From assembly GCF_003391095.1 (NCBI RefSeq), contig NZ_CP031447.1, positions 2,170,001 through 2,234,000 of the forward strand: DNA of 64,000 nucleotides, in the 5' to 3' direction. This DNA is from Austwickia chelonae. GTDB lineage: Bacteria; Actinomycetota; Actinomycetes; Actinomycetales; Dermatophilaceae. The number at the start of each line of letters is the position of its first letter. The stretch's first letter is position 1. A program made the translations under genes and the position numbers. The notes below the pieces were generated by a model that worked only from the letters and a program-made list of their open reading frames with translations, did not search any database and was not told the DNA's origin. Positions 48,285 through 62,173 of this stretch are shown in pieces.

Positions 48285-48324
48285 CACTACGCAAGGTCAC
48301 TTGCGCAGAAAAAGACCCATCAAA

Positions 48325-49518
<1,194 letters not shown>

Positions 49519-49642
49519 TGGGGTCCTCCTGTTGGACTTGGTGTTCTAACGCCGTACGCCAGGGTGGACGTGGCGACGTATTACTTCGGGGGGAAATACT
49601 GCTGTTTGACGCAAAGGTCGTCAGCGGGTCAGTCTACCCGCC

Positions 49643-51745
49643 TCACTCGCCCCGCATCTTCTTGATGATCTCATCCGCCACGTTCCGCGGAACCTCCGCG
49701 TACGAGTCGAACTGCATGGTGTAGTTGGCCCTGCCCTGCGTCTTTGAACGGAGGTCTCCGACGTAACCGAACATCTCCGACAAGGGCACAAGAGCGCGTA
49801 CCGACTTAGCACCACTGATGTCGTCCATGGACTGGATATGTCCACGGCGGCTGTTCAAGTCACCGATGACGTCGCCCATGTAATCCTCAGGCGTACGAAC
49901 CTCGACAGCCATCATCGGCTCGAGCAGAACCGGCTCTGCCTTACGCACGGCTTCCTTCAAGACCATAGATCCCGCGATCTTGAAGGCCATTTCCGAGGAG
50001 TCGACGTCATGGTAGGCGCCGTCCAGCAGCGTAGCTTTGATACCCACCAACGGATAACCAGCAAGTACGCCCACCTGCATAGCGTCCTTGATTCCGTGGT
50101 CGACGCTCGGAATGTACTCGCGAGGAATACGGCCACCAGTGACCGCATTCTTGAACTCGTACATCTCGCCCTCGGTGGTCTCGAGAGGCTCGATGGTCAC
50201 CTGAACCTTGGCATACTGACCAGATCCACCGGTCTGCTTCTTGTGCGTGTACTCAGCCTTCTCCACCTTGCGGCGAATAGTCTCACGGTAAGCCACCTGC
50301 GGTTTACCGACGTTGGCCTCAACCTTAAACTCGCGCCGCATACGGTCAACAAGGATATCTAGGTGGAGTTCCCCCATACCCTTAATAATCGTCTGGCCGG
50401 TCTCTTGATCCAACTCGACCTGGAAGGTCGGGTCTTCTTCTGCGAGCTTCTGGATAGCCGTAGAGAGCTTTTCCTGGTCGCCCTTGGTCTTCGGCTCAAT
50501 CGCAACGTTGATAACCGGGTCCGGGAACGTCATCGACTCAAGAACGACATGATCATTCAAGTCACACAGAGTGTCGCCGGTCGTGGTGTCCTTAAGACCG
50601 ATCATCGCGTAAATATGGCCAGCGGAGACCGAGTCGACAGGGTTCTCTTTGTTCGCATGCATCTGGAAGAGCTTCCCGATGCGTTCCTTCTTCTGCTTTG
50701 TCGAGTTGTAAACAGGCTGCCCGCCAGCAATGTGACCGGAATAAACCCGCACATAGGTCAAGCGGCCAAAGAAGGGGTGGCTGACAACTTTGAATGCCAG
50801 CGCTGCGAATGGCTCAGAAGCATCCGAGTGTCGGATAACTTCCTTCGTCTCGTCTTTCGGGTCGTGGCCGACCATTGCCGGAACATCCAAGGGCGCAGGC
50901 AGGTAATCAACGACCGCATCAAGCATGGGCTGTACGCCCTTGTTCTTGAACGCCGAACCACAGAATACGGGGTACGCCTCACCAGCGATCGTCAGCTTCC
51001 GGATGCCGGCTTTCAGTTCTTCAACTGTCAGCTCTTCGCCCTCAAGGTACTTCTCCATGAGAGAGTCATCGGACTCGGCAACCTTTTCAACGAGTTCCTG
51101 ACGGTACTGCTCCGCCTGCTCGAGGAGATCCTCGGGAATCTCCTCAATGCTGTAGTCCTCGCCCTTCTGCACGTCACCGTGCCAGACGAAGGCCTTCATG
51201 CTCATGAGGTCGACCATGCCAGCAAAAGTGCTCTCAGCACCGATGGGGATCTGCATCACCAACGGGGTTGCCCCAAGACGATCGATAATCGTCCTGACCG
51301 TGAAGAAGAAGTCAGCGCCAAGCTTGTCCATCTTGTTCACGAAACAGATGCGCGGAACGTTGTACTTGTCCGCCTGCCGCCACACCGTCTCGGACTGAGG
51401 CTCGACACCCTCCTTCCCGTCGAAAACTGCTACCGCGCCGTCCAGAACACGCAGTGACCGCTCCACTTCGACAGTGAAGTCGACGTGGCCAGGTGTGTCG
51501 ATGATGTTGACCTGGTGGTCTTTCCAGAAACAGGTGGTGGCAGCCGAGGTAATGGTGATACCTCGTTCTGCTTCCTGCTCCATCCAGTCCATCGTCGACG
51601 CACCATCGTGCGTCTCACCGATCTTGTAGTTGATACCGGTGTAGAACAGGATGCGCTCGGTGACAGTCGTCTTGCCGGCGTCGATGTGCGCCATGATGCC
51701 GATATTGCGAACCTTCGAAAGGTTCGTGAGGACATCCAGTGCCAC
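49643..51745 (-). CDS. fusA: Elongation factor G
   Basis: A 700-residue translocation GTPase. G1 [10 protein letters not shown]3 [10 protein letters not shown]4 NKMD in [12 protein letters not shown]. The domain IV tip lies in [14 protein letters not shown] and the C-terminal [23 protein letters not shown] at 51745. It lies between rpsG and tuf in the str operon order; a hairpin in the rpsG-fusA gap may modulate read-through. Confidence 0.98.
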   Translation of the reverse strand: MALDVLTNLSKVRNIGIMAHIDAGKTTVTERILFYTGINYKIGETHDGASTMDWMEQEAERGITITSAATTCFWKDHQVNIIDTPGHVDFTVEVERSLRVLDGAVAVFDGKEGVEPQSETVWRQADKYNVPRICFVNKMDKLGADFFFTVRTIIDRLGATPLVMQIPIGAESTFAGMVDLMSMKAFVWHGDVQKGEDYSIEEIPEDLLEQAEQYRQELVEKVAESDDSLMEKYLEGEELTVEELKAGIRKLTIAGEAYPVFCGSAFKNKGVQPMLDAVVDYLPAPLDVPAMVGHDPKDETKEVIRHSDASEPFAALAFKVVSHPFFGRLTYVRVYSGHIAGGQPVYNSTKQKKERIGKLFQMHANKENPVDSVSAGHIYAMIGLKDTTTGDTLCDLNDHVVLESMTFPDPVINVAIEPKTKGDQEKLSTAIQKLAEEDPTFQVELDQETGQTIIKGMGELHLDILVDRMRREFKVEANVGKPQVAYRETIRRKVEKAEYTHKKQTGGSGQYAKVQVTIEPLETTEGEMYEFKNAVTGGRIPREYIPSVDHGIKDAMQVGVLAGYPLVGIKATLLDGAYHDVDSSEMAFKIAGSMVLKEAVRKAEPVLLEPMMAVEVRTPEDYMGDVIGDLNSRRGHIQSMDDISGAKSVRALVPLSEMFGYVGDLRSKTQGRANYTMQFDSYAEVPRNVADEIIKKMRGE

Positions 51746-51820
51746 TAGATCTCTCGTCTCGTCTCGTTGCGATAGTGGTCGTCGTTTCGGTGCCGCTTTT
51801 TACTGCCTGGCACCGAGAGC

Positions 51821-51853
51821 GCCCTGCGGCTCACAAGGAGCGAGCCGCAGGGC
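51821..51853 (-). terminator. Intercistronic hairpin rpsG-fusA
   Basis: A 12-bp perfect stem (GCCCTGCGGCTC and complement) with a 9-nt loop lies between rpsG and fusA. It may act as a partial terminator or a processing site, since str genes are usually co-transcribed. Confidence 0.55.
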
Positions 51854-51863
51854 CTCGAGGTAC

Positions 51864-52334
51864 TTACCAGCGGTAGTGCGCAAAAGCCTTGTTGGATTCG
51901 GCCATCTTGTGCGTGTCCTCACGCTTCTTCACGGATGCACCCAAGCCGTTGCTGGCGTCGAGGATCTCGTTCATGAGTCGTTCGGTCATGGTCTTCTCAC
52001 GACGCTGACGGCTGTAGCCAACGAGCCAACGAAGAGCCAACGTCGTGGAGCGTCCCTGCCGCACCTCGACAGGAACCTGATAGGTCGCACCACCAACACG
52101 ACGGCTACGAACCTCAAGTGTCGGCTTCACATTGTCGAGCGCACGCTTCAACGTGACAACCGGATCAGTACCGGTCTTCTCACGGCAACCTTCGAGTGCG
52201 CCGTATACGATTCGTTCGGCGATCGACTTCTTACCGTCGAGGAGAATCTTGTTCACAAGCTGGGTAACCAGCGGCGACCCGTAAACCGGGTCCACGACCA
52301 GGGGACGTTTCGGAGCGGGGCCTTTGCGAGGCAT
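51864..52334 (-). CDS. rpsG: 30S ribosomal protein S7
   Basis: A 156-residue S7, primary 16S rRNA binder: [40 protein letters not shown] and [23 protein letters not shown] shares a base with the rpsL TAA (TAATG), indicating coupling. Confidence 0.98.
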   Translation of the reverse strand: MPRKGPAPKRPLVVDPVYGSPLVTQLVNKILLDGKKSIAERIVYGALEGCREKTGTDPVVTLKRALDNVKPTLEVRSRRVGGATYQVPVEVRQGRSTTLALRWLVGYSRQRREKTMTERLMNEILDASNGLGASVKKREDTHKMAESNKAFAHYRW

Positions 52335-52708
52335 TACTTCTTCTCCCTCTTCGCGCCGTAACGGCTGCGGGCCTGCTGCCGATTCTTCACACCCTGGGTA
52401 TCAAGCGACCCACGGATAATGCGGTAGCGGACACCCGGGAGATCCTTCACACGTCCGCCACGCACGAGCACGATCGAGTGCTCCTGCAGATTGTGACCAA
52501 CGCCGGGAATGTAAGCCGTAACCTCGATGCCAGAGGTCAGCTTGACACGAGCGACCTTCCGCAGTGCCGAGTTCGGCTTCTTAGGTGTGGTGGTGTAGAC
52601 GCGGGTGCAAACGCCGCGTCGCTGAGGACTGCCCTTCAGCGCAGGAGTCTTGGCCTTACTGGCCTTGTCCTGCCGTCCCTTGCGGACGAGCTGGTTGATG
52701 GTAGGCAC
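52334..52708 (-). CDS. rpsL: 30S ribosomal protein S12
   Basis: A 124-residue S12 of the decoding centre. The streptomycin-relevant lysines are wild type: K43 (E. coli numbering) in [16 protein letters not shown], and K88 in [20 protein letters not shown] at 52708 with GGAGAG upstream. First gene of the str operon; the protein ends [14 protein letters not shown]. Confidence 0.98.
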   Translation of the reverse strand: MPTINQLVRKGRQDKASKAKTPALKGSPQRRGVCTRVYTTTPKKPNSALRKVARVKLTSGIEVTAYIPGVGHNLQEHSIVLVRGGRVKDLPGVRYRIIRGSLDTQGVKNRQQARSRYGAKREKK

Positions 52709-52925
52709 AAACTCTCCGTGATCAATTCGTCGCGGCCAGCAGAAAGACTGCGTGACCTTCCTAGTAATCCTGTGTAGATGAAATCATCTAGACAGGTGCT
52801 CTCCCCTGCACTTTCGACATCTCCACGACTGTGCACAAAGGCTGCGTAGATAAGCCTCGGAGTACTGTCGACTGCCCGGCGAGAGGACAGCCCGGATCGC
52901 CTTTGGACCCGGTACATGCCTTTTC

Positions 52926-52954
52926 AGCGTACCGGGTGCACCTCTGCACTCCAA
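52926..52954 (-). promoter_or_regulatory. Candidate str operon promoter
   Basis: Minus-strand TTGGAG (complement 52949-52954) and TACGCT (complement 52926-52931) are 17 bp apart in the 386-bp rpsL upstream region. An 8-bp stem (CCCGGTAC and complement, 52908-52936) overlaps it. Apart from the rpoC terminator, no other element is seen in this gap. Confidence 0.4.
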
Positions 52955-53043
52955 ATCGCAGACTGGAAAACTTAACATTCGCTGCTTCCAGCCAGCGGCA
53001 AGCGAGTGCACCTGGCGCTGTCATCGTTGACAAGGAAATCGGT

Positions 53044-53084
53044 GATGTCCGGGATGAACATCTCAAACGCACATCCCGGACATC
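53044..53084 (-). terminator. rpoC terminator
   Basis: A 13-bp perfect stem (GATGTCCGGGATG and complement) lies immediately downstream of rpoC. No U-tract. Confidence 0.75.
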
Positions 53085-53094
53085 ATCCGGTCGT

Positions 53095-56000
53095 TCAGTC
53101 CCTGTCCAACCCCAGCGAAGCATCGTCCAAGCGAACGGCTTCGCCAGTTCCCGGGCCAAAGACCGGGTAGTCGTACTGCTGGTAATCCGGCATCGCATAC
53201 ATCTCGGCCTTGGCCTCTTCAGTCGGCTCCACCTTGACATTGCGATACCTCGGAAGACCCGTTCCTGCGGGGATCAACTTACCGAGGATCACGTTTTCCT
53301 TCAGGCCCAACAGCGGATCGCTCTTGCCGTGGATCGCGGCGTCGGTGAGAACCCGGGTCGTCTCTTGGAACGAAGCCGCGGACAACCAGCTGTCTGTAGC
53401 CAGAGAGGCCTTCGTGATACCCATCAGTTCAGGACGCCCTGAAGCCGGTCGCCCGCCTTCAGTGACCACCCGACGGTTCTCTGTCTCGAAAGCGCCACGC
53501 TCAGCCATTGAACCCGGCAGAAGCTCAGCATCGCCAGCCTCGATGATGGTGACCCGACGGAGCATCTGACGAACGATGACCTCAATGTGTTTGTCGTGGA
53601 TCGACACACCCTGTTGGCGATACACGTTCTGGACTTCGTCAACCAAGTGCATCTGCACCGCACGCGGGCCCTGGATACGCAGTACCTGTTTCGGGTCCAC
53701 AGCTCCTTGGACCAGCTTGGTGCCTACAGCGACATGTTCGTCGTCAGTCACCAGAAGCCGCGCACGTTTGCTCACCGGGTAAGCGTGCTGTTCCGATCCG
53801 TCGTCAGGCGTCAACAGAATTCGACGTGCCTTATCGGTCTCTTCGATCTGGATCCGCCCGTTCGCTTCAGCGATCGGTGCCACTCCCTTCGGGGTACGTG
53901 CTTCGAAGAGCTCGACCACACGCGGAAGACCCTGCGTGATGTCGTCACCCGCGACACCACCGGTGTGGAAGGTACGCATCGTCAGCTGCGTGCCAGGCTC
54001 ACCGATCGACTGAGCAGCGATGATCCCGACGGCTTCGCCGATGTCGACCAGCTTCCCGGTTGCCAGGCTCCGACCGTAACAACGCGCACATGTGCCGACA
54101 TGGCTGTCACAGGTCAAGACCGAACGGACCTTCACCTTCTCCACACCCGCAGCAATCAGCTCTGCAATGACGACATCGCCCAGGTCAATGCCTGCTTCCG
54201 CCAACACCACGCCCTCTGCATCGACGATGTCCTCAGCCAGAGTCCGGGCGTACACGCTGGTTTCGACATCATCATGAATCGACAACGTGCCATCGGAGTT
54301 CTTCGTCGCGATCGGCATCGCCAATCCACGCTCAGTGCCACAGTCCTCCTCACGGATGATCACATCCTGCGAGACATCGACCAGACGACGGGTCAGGTAA
54401 CCGGAGTCCGCAGTTCGCAGTGCGGTATCGGCCAATCCCTTACGAGCACCGTGAGTCGAGATGAAGAACTCGAGGACCGAAAGACCCTCACGGAAGTTCG
54501 ACTTAATCGGACGCGGGATGATGTCGCCCTTCGGGTTAGACACTAGGCCTCGCATACCAGCGATCTGTCGCAGCTGCATCCAGTTACCACGCGCACCAGA
54601 GGACACCATGCGGAAGATCGGGTTTGTGCGAGGAAGATTAGTCTCCATCTCCTTAGCAACCTCGTTGGTCGCCTGGGTCCAGATCTCAATCAATTCTTGG
54701 CGACGCTCGTCATCGGTGATCAGGCCGCGTTCGTACTGAACCTGGACCTTTTCTGCCTTGGCTTCGTACCCCGCAAGGATCTCCCCCTTACGCGGCGGAG
54801 TAACCACGTCCGAGACGGACACCGTAGTACCCGAGCGCGTGGCCCAGTGGAAACCGGTCTCTTTCAAGGCGTCCAGGCTCGCGGCAACCTGCACCTTGCT
54901 GTACCGCTCAGCGAGGTCATTCACGATCGTTGACAGCCGCTTCTTGTCGACCGGGGCATCCACGAAGGAGTAGTCCAGCGGAAGCGTCCGGTTGAAGATC
55001 GCACGACCCAACGTCGTTTTCAGAGTCAGGTTGGCGACACGACCATCCTCGTCGGCCTCAGTTCCCTCAGGAAGTTCAACGCCAGCCGGCGGCACGGTGT
55101 CCATGACACGCAAAGTAATCGGCGAACCGATCTCCAGCTCACCTGCGTCAAAGGCCATCCTTGCCTCAGACTCGGTGCGGAAAGCACGCCCTGCGCCCTT
55201 ACCTTCAGGCACTTCGCAGGTCAGGTGGAACAGACCGATGATCATGTCCTGTGTGGGCATGGTCACCGGACGTCCATCTGCCGGCTTAAGGATGTTGTTG
55301 CTGGACAACATGAGAATGCGCGCTTCAGCTTGCGCCTCCGAAGACAACGGCACGTGAACAGCCATCTGGTCGCCGTCGAAGTCCGCGTTGAACGCAGAAC
55401 AGACCAACGGGTGAATCTGAACGGCTTTTCCTTCAACCAGTTGAGGTTCAAAGGCCTGGATACCGAGTCGGTGCAGAGTGGGAGCACGGTTGAGCAGGAC
55501 CGGGTGTTCGGTGATGACCTCTTCGAGGACATCCCACACCACCGGCCGTGCCCGCTCAACCATGCGCTTAGCACTCTTGATGTTCTGCGCGTGGTCGAGG
55601 TCGACCAATCGCTTCATCACGAACGGCTTGAAGAGTTCCAAAGCCATCTGCTTAGGCAGACCGCACTGGTGCAACTTCAGCTGGGGGCCGACCACGATGA
55701 CCGAACGACCTGAGTAGTCAACGCGCTTACCGAGCAGGTTCTGACGGAAACGCCCCTGCTTACCCTTCAGCATGTCGGACAAGGACTTCAGAGGCCTGTT
55801 GCCCGGTCCTGTCACCGGACGCCCACGACGTCCGTTGTCGAAGAGCGCGTCGACAGCTTCCTGAAGCATCCGCTTCTCATTGTTCACGATGATCTCAGGC
55901 GCGCCGAGATCCAAAAGGCGCTTCAGCCGGTTGTTCCGGTTGATAACCCGCCGGTAAAGGTCGTTGAGATCCGATGTGGCAAAGCGTCCGCCATCAAGCT

Positions 56001-56985
56001 GGACCATAGGACGCAGGTCCGGAGGAATCACAGGAACGCAATCGAGCACCATCGACACCGGGGAGTTTCCCGTCGTCTGGAAAGCAGTGACCACCCGCAG
56101 CCGCTTCAGCGCCCGAGTCTTACGCTGTCCTTTACCTGTGGCAATGATCTCCCTCAGCAGCTGCGCTTCGAGCTCGAGGTCGAAGGTCTCGAGCCGCTTC
56201 TGAAGTGCGGCTGCTCCCATCCCACCCTCGAAGTACATGCCATAGCGATCGCGCATTTCACGGTAGAGGATCTCGTCGCCCTCCAGGTCTTGGACCTTGA
56301 GGTTCTTGAACCTGTCCCACACCTGCTCGAGCCGCTCGACCTGGGCGTCCGCGCGCTTGCGGAGATTATTCATCTCACGTTCCGCACCCTCGCGAACCTT
56401 TCGACGAACGTCTCCCTTAGCGCCCTCTGCCTCCAGCTCGGCCAGGTCACTCTCCAGTTTCCGAGCGCGGTTCTCGATATCGGCGTCACGCTGATTCTCG
56501 ATGACCTTCTTCTCGGACTGCAGCTGAGCTTCAAGGCTGGGCAGATCACGATGCCGCCCCTCCTCGTCAACCGAGGTGATCATGTAGGCAGCGAAGTAGA
56601 TGACCTTTTCCAGGTCCTTCGGTGCCAGGTCGAGAAGATAACCCAACCGGCTCGGTACACCCTTGAAGTACCAGATATGAGTCACCGGAGCAGCGAGCTC
56701 AATATGTCCCATCCGCTCACGACGTACGCCGGAGCGGGTCACTTCCACGCCACAGCGTTCACAGATGATGCCTTTGAAGCGGACACGCTTGTACTTACCG
56801 CAGTAGCACTCCCAGTCCCGGGTCGGGCCGAAGATCTTCTCGCAGAAGAGCCCGTCCTTCTCCGGCTTCAGAGTGCGGTAGTTGATGGTCTCCGGCTTCT
56901 TGACCTCACCGTGGCTCCAGGCCCGGATGTCGTCGGCGCTTGCCAGCCCGATGCGCAACTCGTCGAAGAAGTTAACGTCCAGCAC
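53095..56985 (-). CDS. rpoC: RNA polymerase beta' subunit
   Basis: A 1296-residue beta' subunit. Seen in order: N-terminal zinc site [20 protein letters not shown], the clamp, catalytic [16 protein letters not shown], the bridge helix/trigger loop region ([20 protein letters not shown]), the second zinc site [13 protein letters not shown] and C-terminal [23 protein letters not shown] at 56985 preceded by GAGGAG. It is 177 bp downstream of rpoB, with a hairpin between them. Confidence 0.98.
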   Translation of the reverse strand: MLDVNFFDELRIGLASADDIRAWSHGEVKKPETINYRTLKPEKDGLFCEKIFGPTRDWECYCGKYKRVRFKGIICERCGVEVTRSGVRRERMGHIELAAPVTHIWYFKGVPSRLGYLLDLAPKDLEKVIYFAAYMITSVDEEGRHRDLPSLEAQLQSEKKVIENQRDADIENRARKLESDLAELEAEGAKGDVRRKVREGAEREMNNLRKRADAQVERLEQVWDRFKNLKVQDLEGDEILYREMRDRYGMYFEGGMGAAALQKRLETFDLELEAQLLREIIATGKGQRKTRALKRLRVVTAFQTTGNSPVSMVLDCVPVIPPDLRPMVQLDGGRFATSDLNDLYRRVINRNNRLKRLLDLGAPEIIVNNEKRMLQEAVDALFDNGRRGRPVTGPGNRPLKSLSDMLKGKQGRFRQNLLGKRVDYSGRSVIVVGPQLKLHQCGLPKQMALELFKPFVMKRLVDLDHAQNIKSAKRMVERARPVVWDVLEEVITEHPVLLNRAPTLHRLGIQAFEPQLVEGKAVQIHPLVCSAFNADFDGDQMAVHVPLSSEAQAEARILMLSSNNILKPADGRPVTMPTQDMIIGLFHLTCEVPEGKGAGRAFRTESEARMAFDAGELEIGSPITLRVMDTVPPAGVELPEGTEADEDGRVANLTLKTTLGRAIFNRTLPLDYSFVDAPVDKKRLSTIVNDLAERYSKVQVAASLDALKETGFHWATRSGTTVSVSDVVTPPRKGEILAGYEAKAEKVQVQYERGLITDDERRQELIEIWTQATNEVAKEMETNLPRTNPIFRMVSSGARGNWMQLRQIAGMRGLVSNPKGDIIPRPIKSNFREGLSVLEFFISTHGARKGLADTALRTADSGYLTRRLVDVSQDVIIREEDCGTERGLAMPIATKNSDGTLSIHDDVETSVYARTLAEDIVDAEGVVLAEAGIDLGDVVIAELIAAGVEKVKVRSVLTCDSHVGTCARCYGRSLATGKLVDIGEAVGIIAAQSIGEPGTQLTMRTFHTGGVAGDDITQGLPRVVELFEARTPKGVAPIAEANGRIQIEETDKARRILLTPDDGSEQHAYPVSKRARLLVTDDEHVAVGTKLVQGAVDPKQVLRIQGPRAVQMHLVDEVQNVYRQQGVSIHDKHIEVIVRQMLRRVTIIEAGDAELLPGSMAERGAFETENRRVVTEGGRPASGRPELMGITKASLATDSWLSAASFQETTRVLTDAAIHGKSDPLLGLKENVILGKLIPAGTGLPRYRNVKVEPTEEAKAEMYAMPDYQQYDYPVFGPGTGEAVRLDDASLGLDRD

Positions 56986-57104
56986 TTAGTGCTCCTCGCT
57001 TACGTTCCGTAAGTTCGTCTAGATGTCTTGTGATGCAGAGCTACTCAGACTTAGCTGAGCTAACCCCGCATATTCCGGGAACCGGATAACATTCCGGCTC
57101 CCTC

Positions 57105-57141
57105 GCTGCGGTCGGAAGCATTTTCAGCTACCGACCGCAGC
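57105..57141 (-). terminator. Intercistronic hairpin rpoB-rpoC
   Basis: An 11-bp perfect stem (GCTGCGGTCGG and complement) with a 15-nt loop lies between rpoB and rpoC. As the genes are normally co-transcribed, it is more likely a partial terminator or processing element than a full stop. Confidence 0.45.
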
Positions 57142-57162
57142 TGGACGCGAGGGCAAACCGCC

Positions 57163-60100
57163 CTATACCTCTTCGACGCTGCTAGGTTCACGCCGGGACA
57201 AGTCGATGCCAAGCTCTTCAGCAGCTCGGAACACCTCCTGGTCAGGCTCACGCAGGTCGATGTGGGAACCATCGGAGGACAGAACCTCTACGTTCAAACA
57301 GAGGCTCTGCATTTCCTTGATCAGCACCTTGAACGACTCGGGGATACCCGGCTCGGGGATGTTCTCCCCCTTGACGATGGCTTCGTAGACCTTCACACGG
57401 CCAGTCACGTCATCAGACTTGATCGTCAAAAGCTCCTGCAGGGCGTAAGCGGCCCCATAAGCTTCCAACGCCCAGACTTCCATCTCACCGAAACGCTGGC
57501 CACCGAACTGGGCCTTTCCTCCGAGAGGCTGCTGAGTGATCATCGAGTACGGACCCGTGCTGCGTGCGTGGATCTTGTCATCCACCAGGTGGTGCAACTT
57601 CAGGATGTACATGTAGCCGACTGAGATCGGAGCAGGGAAAGGCTCGCCGGAGCGCCCGTCGAACAAACGCGCTTTCCCGGAAGCGCCGATGAGTCGCACG
57701 CCATCACGCGTCGGCAGCGTCGAGTCGAGTAGGCCAGTGATCTCATCTTCACGGGCGCCGTCGAACACTGGCGTCGCGACCCGGGTACCGGGTGCAACTT
57801 CCCGGACCTCATCCGCGATGTTCATAGCCCACTCGGGCTCGCCCTCGATCTTCCAGCCCCTGCTGGCAGCCCACCCCAGGTGAAGCTCCATGACCTGCCC
57901 GATATTCATTCGGCCAGGAACACCCAGCGGGTTCAGGATCACGTCAACCGATGTTCCGTCCTCAAGGAACGGCATATCTTCCACCGGGACGATCTTCGAG
58001 ATAACGCCCTTGTTCCCGTGACGGCCTGCGAGCTTGTCCCCATCGGTGATCTTGCGACGGTTCGCCACATAGACCCGTACCAGCTGGTTGACGCCCGGAG
58101 GAAGTTCGTCCCCATCTTCACGGTCGAAGACCTTGACGTGGATAACGGTCCCGGTCTCTCCGTGAGGGACCTTCAACGAGGTGTCACGCACCTCGCGAGC
58201 TTTCTCACCGAAGATGGCGCGCAACAGGCGCTCTTCCGGAGTCAGCTCAGTTTCTCCCTTGGGAGTGACCTTGCCAACCAGCAGGTCTCCGTCCCGGACC
58301 TCTGCACCGATACGGATAATGCCGCGTTCATCGAGATCAGCCAGAACATCCTCGGAAACGTTCGGAATATCACGAGTGATCTCCTCTGGCCCCAGCTTGG
58401 TGTCGCGAGCATCGATCTCGTGCTCCTCGATGTGAATCGAGGACAGGACATCGTCCTGCACCAGTCGCTGCGAAAGGATAATCGCGTCTTCGTAGTTGAG
58501 ACCTTCCCAGGGCATGAAGGCCACGAGGAGGTTCCGTCCGAGGCTCATCTCGCCACCATCAGTGGCCGGGCCATCAGCGACAACAGCGCCGGCTTCGAGC
58601 CGCTGGCCCTCGCTGACCACCACGCGCTGGTTGTAACACGTGCCCTGGTTAGAACGCATGAACTTCGCAATGCGATAGGTCTGGTGGGTGCCGTCGTCAT
58701 TGGCCACGGTCACCATGTCCGCAGCAACCGACTCGACCACGCAGCCCTGCTTCACCCGGACGACGTCCCCGGAGTCAAGAGCCGCTCGGAACTCCATTCC
58801 TGTACCAACCAGTGGCGCCTCGCTACGGACGAGCGGAACCGCCTGGCGCTGCATGTTCGCTCCCATGAGCGCGCGGTTCGCATCGTCGTGCTCGAGGAAG
58901 GGAATCAGGGCTGTGGCGGCGGAAACCATCTGACGTGCAGAAACATCCATGTAGTCGACTTCCCCGCCCGGGACGTCGATTGCTTCTCCACCCTTAGTCC
59001 GGACGAGAACCCGTTCCTCCGCGAAGTGCCCGTCCTCCGTGAGCGGCGCATTCGCCTGCGCGATGACGAACTCGTCCTCCTCGTCTGCAGACAGGTAATG
59101 CACCTCGTCGCTGACCTGTCCTTCGACCACCTTGCGGTACGGCGTCTCGATAAATCCAAAGGGATTGATCCGCCCGTAGGAAGCAAGAGAACCGATCAGA
59201 CCGATGTTCGGACCTTCAGGGGTCTCGATCGGGCACATACGGCCGTAGTGCGAGGAGTGGACGTCACGGACCTCCATACCCGCGCGGTCACGTGACAGAC
59301 CGCCCGGACCCAGCGCAGAAAGACGACGCTTGTGGGTGAGCCCAGCCAAGGGATTGTTCTGGTCCATGAACTGCGACAACTGGCTGGTTCCGAAGAACTC
59401 CTTGATGGAGGCGACGACCGGCCGAATGTTGATCAGGGTCTGCGGCGTGATCGCTTCGACGTCCTGCGTCGTCATACGCTCACGCACAACCCGCTCCATA
59501 CGGGAAAGTCCCGTACGAACCTGGTTCTGGATCAACTCGCCAACGTTGCGCAGACGACGGTTTCCGAAGTGGTCAATGTCGTCGACCTCAACACGGACGT
59601 CAACTTCAGCGCCATGCCGAACACCCTTCAGGGACGTCTCTCCCGCGTGCAATGCGACGAGGTAGCGGATGGTCGCCACCACGTCGTCCACGGTCAAGGT
59701 AGACGAAGACAGGTCAGCGTCGATCCCGAGCTTCTTGCTGAGCTTGTACCGCCCGACCTTGGCAAGGTCATAACGCTTCGGGTTGAAGTAGAGATTGTCC
59801 AGAAGAGCCTGAGCCGCTTCCCGTGTCGGGGGCTCACCCGGCCGCAGCTTGCGGTAGATGTCAAGCAGAGCCTCGTCCTGGCCTGCGGTGTGGTCCTTCT
59901 CCAGAGTGAGTCGCATCGACTCGTATTCTCCGAAGGTCTCCAGAATCTGAGCATCTGTCCAGCCCAGGGCTTTCAACAAGACCGTGACCGATTGCTTACG
60001 CTTCCGGTCCACGCGTACACCGACCATGTCGCGTTTGTCGATCTCGAACTCAAGCCAAGCACCCCTGCTCGGGATGACCTTGGCAGAGAAGATGTCCTTG

Positions 60101-60648
60101 TCTGAGGTCTTGTCGACAGATTGCTCGAAATAGACGCCAGGGCTACGCACCAGCTGGCTGACCACCACTCGTTCAGTGCCATTGATCACGAAAGTTCCGC
60201 GATCTGTCATGAGCGGGAAGTCGCCCATGAACACCGTCTGGCTCTTGATCTCGCCAGTGTTGTTATTCATGAACTCAGCAGTGACGAACAGCGGTGCGCT
60301 GTAAGTCATGTCGCGTTCTTTGCACTCTTCAATGGAGTACTTCTGCTCTTCGAAACGATGGTCCCGGAAGGACAGGGACATCGATCCTGCGAAGTCTTCG
60401 ATCGGGGAGATCTCCTCGAAGATCTCCTCCAGTCCAGAACGCTCAGGCACGTCGTTACGGCCAGCTTCGATCGCGTCCTCGACACGTGCCTGCCACCGCT
60501 CGTTCCCGAGCAGCCAGTCAAAGCTCTCGGTCTGCAGGGCCAAGAGGTCAGGGACCTCGAGCGGCTCACGGATCTTGGCGAACGACACCCGGCCGGAAGC
60601 GGTGAGTGCGGTGGACATCTTCTGGTTCGCAATGCGCGAGGCAGCCAA
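57163..60648 (-). CDS. rpoB: RNA polymerase beta subunit
   Basis: A 1161-residue beta subunit. Conserved blocks: [20 protein letters not shown], the rifampicin region ([20 protein letters not shown] then [19 protein letters not shown]), and C-terminal [20 protein letters not shown]. The canonical rifampicin-contact Gln, Asp, His and Ser are unchanged, predicting sensitivity. The start is taken as TTG at 60648, with GGAAGGA 7-13 nt upstream and an AASR N-terminus as in relatives; GTG at 60663 is the alternative. Confidence 0.96.
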   Translation of the reverse strand: MAASRIANQKMSTALTASGRVSFAKIREPLEVPDLLALQTESFDWLLGNERWQARVEDAIEAGRNDVPERSGLEEIFEEISPIEDFAGSMSLSFRDHRFEEQKYSIEECKERDMTYSAPLFVTAEFMNNNTGEIKSQTVFMGDFPLMTDRGTFVINGTERVVVSQLVRSPGVYFEQSVDKTSDKDIFSAKVIPSRGAWLEFEIDKRDMVGVRVDRKRKQSVTVLLKALGWTDAQILETFGEYESMRLTLEKDHTAGQDEALLDIYRKLRPGEPPTREAAQALLDNLYFNPKRYDLAKVGRYKLSKKLGIDADLSSSTLTVDDVVATIRYLVALHAGETSLKGVRHGAEVDVRVEVDDIDHFGNRRLRNVGELIQNQVRTGLSRMERVVRERMTTQDVEAITPQTLINIRPVVASIKEFFGTSQLSQFMDQNNPLAGLTHKRRLSALGPGGLSRDRAGMEVRDVHSSHYGRMCPIETPEGPNIGLIGSLASYGRINPFGFIETPYRKVVEGQVSDEVHYLSADEEDEFVIAQANAPLTEDGHFAEERVLVRTKGGEAIDVPGGEVDYMDVSARQMVSAATALIPFLEHDDANRALMGANMQRQAVPLVRSEAPLVGTGMEFRAALDSGDVVRVKQGCVVESVAADMVTVANDDGTHQTYRIAKFMRSNQGTCYNQRVVVSEGQRLEAGAVVADGPATDGGEMSLGRNLLVAFMPWEGLNYEDAIILSQRLVQDDVLSSIHIEEHEIDARDTKLGPEEITRDIPNVSEDVLADLDERGIIRIGAEVRDGDLLVGKVTPKGETELTPEERLLRAIFGEKAREVRDTSLKVPHGETGTVIHVKVFDREDGDELPPGVNQLVRVYVANRRKITDGDKLAGRHGNKGVISKIVPVEDMPFLEDGTSVDVILNPLGVPGRMNIGQVMELHLGWAASRGWKIEGEPEWAMNIADEVREVAPGTRVATPVFDGAREDEITGLLDSTLPTRDGVRLIGASGKARLFDGRSGEPFPAPISVGYMYILKLHHLVDDKIHARSTGPYSMITQQPLGGKAQFGGQRFGEMEVWALEAYGAAYALQELLTIKSDDVTGRVKVYEAIVKGENIPEPGIPESFKVLIKEMQSLCLNVEVLSSDGSHIDLREPDQEVFRAAEELGIDLSRREPSSVEEV

Positions 60649-60821
60649 GGAGGGTCCTTCCACGGGCCTTTGTCACGATAGGCGGTTTCCACGCTCACCC
60701 CGACACGCCACGTGAACCTGCTTCGACCTGGCATAAGCCACTGCTCAAGGCTCTTGCCTGAATCGGTCACAGGATCGCACGCGCATCGTCAACCATATAG
60801 AAATGGGCAGCGCAAATCAAC

Positions 60822-60851
60822 AGCATACCGATACAGAAGCCGCAAGTCTAA
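60822..60851 (-). promoter_or_regulatory. Candidate rpoBC promoter
   Basis: Minus-strand TTAGAC (complement 60846-60851) and TATGCT (complement 60822-60827) are 18 bp apart, about 175 bp upstream of rpoB. The surrounding 450-bp gap holds this and the rplL terminator and no gene. Confidence 0.4.
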
Positions 60852-60989
60852 TCCATTCACAGGCAACCGATCCCGCTGGCTACTACAGGCCGCCAAGCCC
60901 ACGCAGAGCATGGACCTGACAGGAGATGACTGCAAGCCATTGTGCTCATGAGAATGCACTGCAGTTGGTCACACGTCAAGATCCACCAC

Positions 60990-61029
60990 AAAGGCGGGCC
61001 AGATCTCCGAAGAGATCTGGCCCGCCTTT
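60990..61029 (-). terminator. rplJL terminator
   Basis: A 17-bp perfect stem (AAAGGCGGGCCAGATCT and complement) with a 6-nt loop follows rplL. The stem itself ends in TTT on the transcribed strand. It separates rplJL from rpoBC. Confidence 0.85.
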
Positions 61030-61098
61030 GATATCACAAACTAACGTTCGCTGATACCAGCGAACTGTGCTCACAGCCCCGCTTCTACGGGGCCGCGA

Positions 61099-61488
61099 TC
61101 ACTTGAGCTCGACGGAGGCGCCAGCGCCCTCAAGGGCAGCCTTGGCCTTCTCCGCAGCGTCCTTGTCAACCTTCTCCAGAACCGGCTTCGGCGCACCGTC
61201 AACGAGGTCCTTGGCTTCCTTCAGGCCGAGGCTCGTCAGGGCGCGCACCTCCTTGATGACCTGGATCTTCTTGTCACCAGCGGCGGTCAGGATGACGTCG
61301 AACTCATCCTTCTCCTCCTCTGCAGCAGCGCCAGCGTCGCCTCCAGCAGCGGGGGCCATTGCCATCGCCATCGGAGCGGCTGCGGTGACCTCGAAGGTCT
61401 CCTCGAAGGCCTTGACGAACTCAGAGAGCTCGATCAGGGTCATCTCCTTGAACGCGTCGAGGAGCTCTTCAGTGCTGAGCTTGGCCAT
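61099..61488 (-). CDS. rplL: 50S ribosomal protein L7/L12
   Basis: A 129-residue stalk protein. N-terminal dimerisation domain ([20 protein letters not shown]), Ala/Gly hinge ([20 protein letters not shown]) and C-terminal factor-binding domain ([40 protein letters not shown]). It recruits translational GTPases. 67 bp after rplJ. Confidence 0.97.
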   Translation of the reverse strand: MAKLSTEELLDAFKEMTLIELSEFVKAFEETFEVTAAAPMAMAMAPAAGGDAGAAAEEEKDEFDVILTAAGDKKIQVIKEVRALTSLGLKEAKDLVDGAPKPVLEKVDKDAAEKAKAALEGAGASVELK

Positions 61489-61555
61489 GATGGCTTCCTT
61501 CCTTGCTTCTGCCGTGAGTGGCTATGTGTGGAAATGAACTGCGACCCGAATGGGT

Positions 61556-62173
61556 TCAGCTCGCGTCGCCACCCTCGGCGACGTCGGCGGTGGCCTCTAC
61601 ATCTGCAGAGGCCGGGGTGTCCTGCGTCTCCCCTGCCGCAGCCGAGGAGACAGGCCCCTCGGCCTCGACCTTCGCGCGCAGCGCGTCGACAGTACGTGCA
61701 GCCTGCGACAGCGGTGCGGCGAAGAGGTAGACAGCCTGGCTGAGCGACGCCTTCATGGCGCCTGCCAGCTTGGCCAGCAGCACCTCGCGGGACTCGAGGT
61801 CCGCGAGCTTATTGATCTCCTCGGCCGAGAGCGTCTTACCGTCGAGGTAACCGCCCTTGATGACGAGGAGAGGGTTCGCCTTGGCGAAGTCACGCAGACT
61901 CTTGGCAGCTTCCACCGGGTCGCCCGTGATGAAGGCGATCGCAGAGGGCCCCGTCATCTTGCCCTCGAACGCCGTGACCCCGGCTTCCTTGGCAGCGATG
62001 TCGGTGAGCGTGTTCTTCACCACGGAGTACGTTCCGTTTTCACGCAGCGAGTTCCGCAGCTCCTTGAGCTGGGCCACGGTCAGACCGCGGTACTCCGTGA
62101 GAACGGCCGCATCGGACTCACGGAACTTGTCCCTGAGTTCGGCGATGGCTGCCTGCTTCTGCGGCGTTGCCAT
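61556..62173 (-). CDS. rplJ: 50S ribosomal protein L10
   Basis: A 205-residue stalk base protein: [40 protein letters not shown], and the C-terminal L12-binding helix. It carries a 35-residue Ala/Glu/Asp-rich tail typical of actinobacteria. ATG at 62173 has GGAGG at about 6 nt. Preceded by a leader with an attenuator-like terminator. Confidence 0.97.
   Translation of the reverse strand: MATPQKQAAIAELRDKFRESDAAVLTEYRGLTVAQLKELRNSLRENGTYSVVKNTLTDIAAKEAGVTAFEGKMTGPSAIAFITGDPVEAAKSLRDFAKANPLLVIKGGYLDGKTLSAEEINKLADLESREVLLAKLAGAMKASLSQAVYLFAAPLSQAARTVDALRAKVEAEGPVSSAAAGETQDTPASADVEATADVAEGGDAS

Noticed and set aside
57880-59295. 471-codon plus-strand open frame opposite rpoB
   Set aside because: Antisense to conserved RpoB with no start context or protein features.
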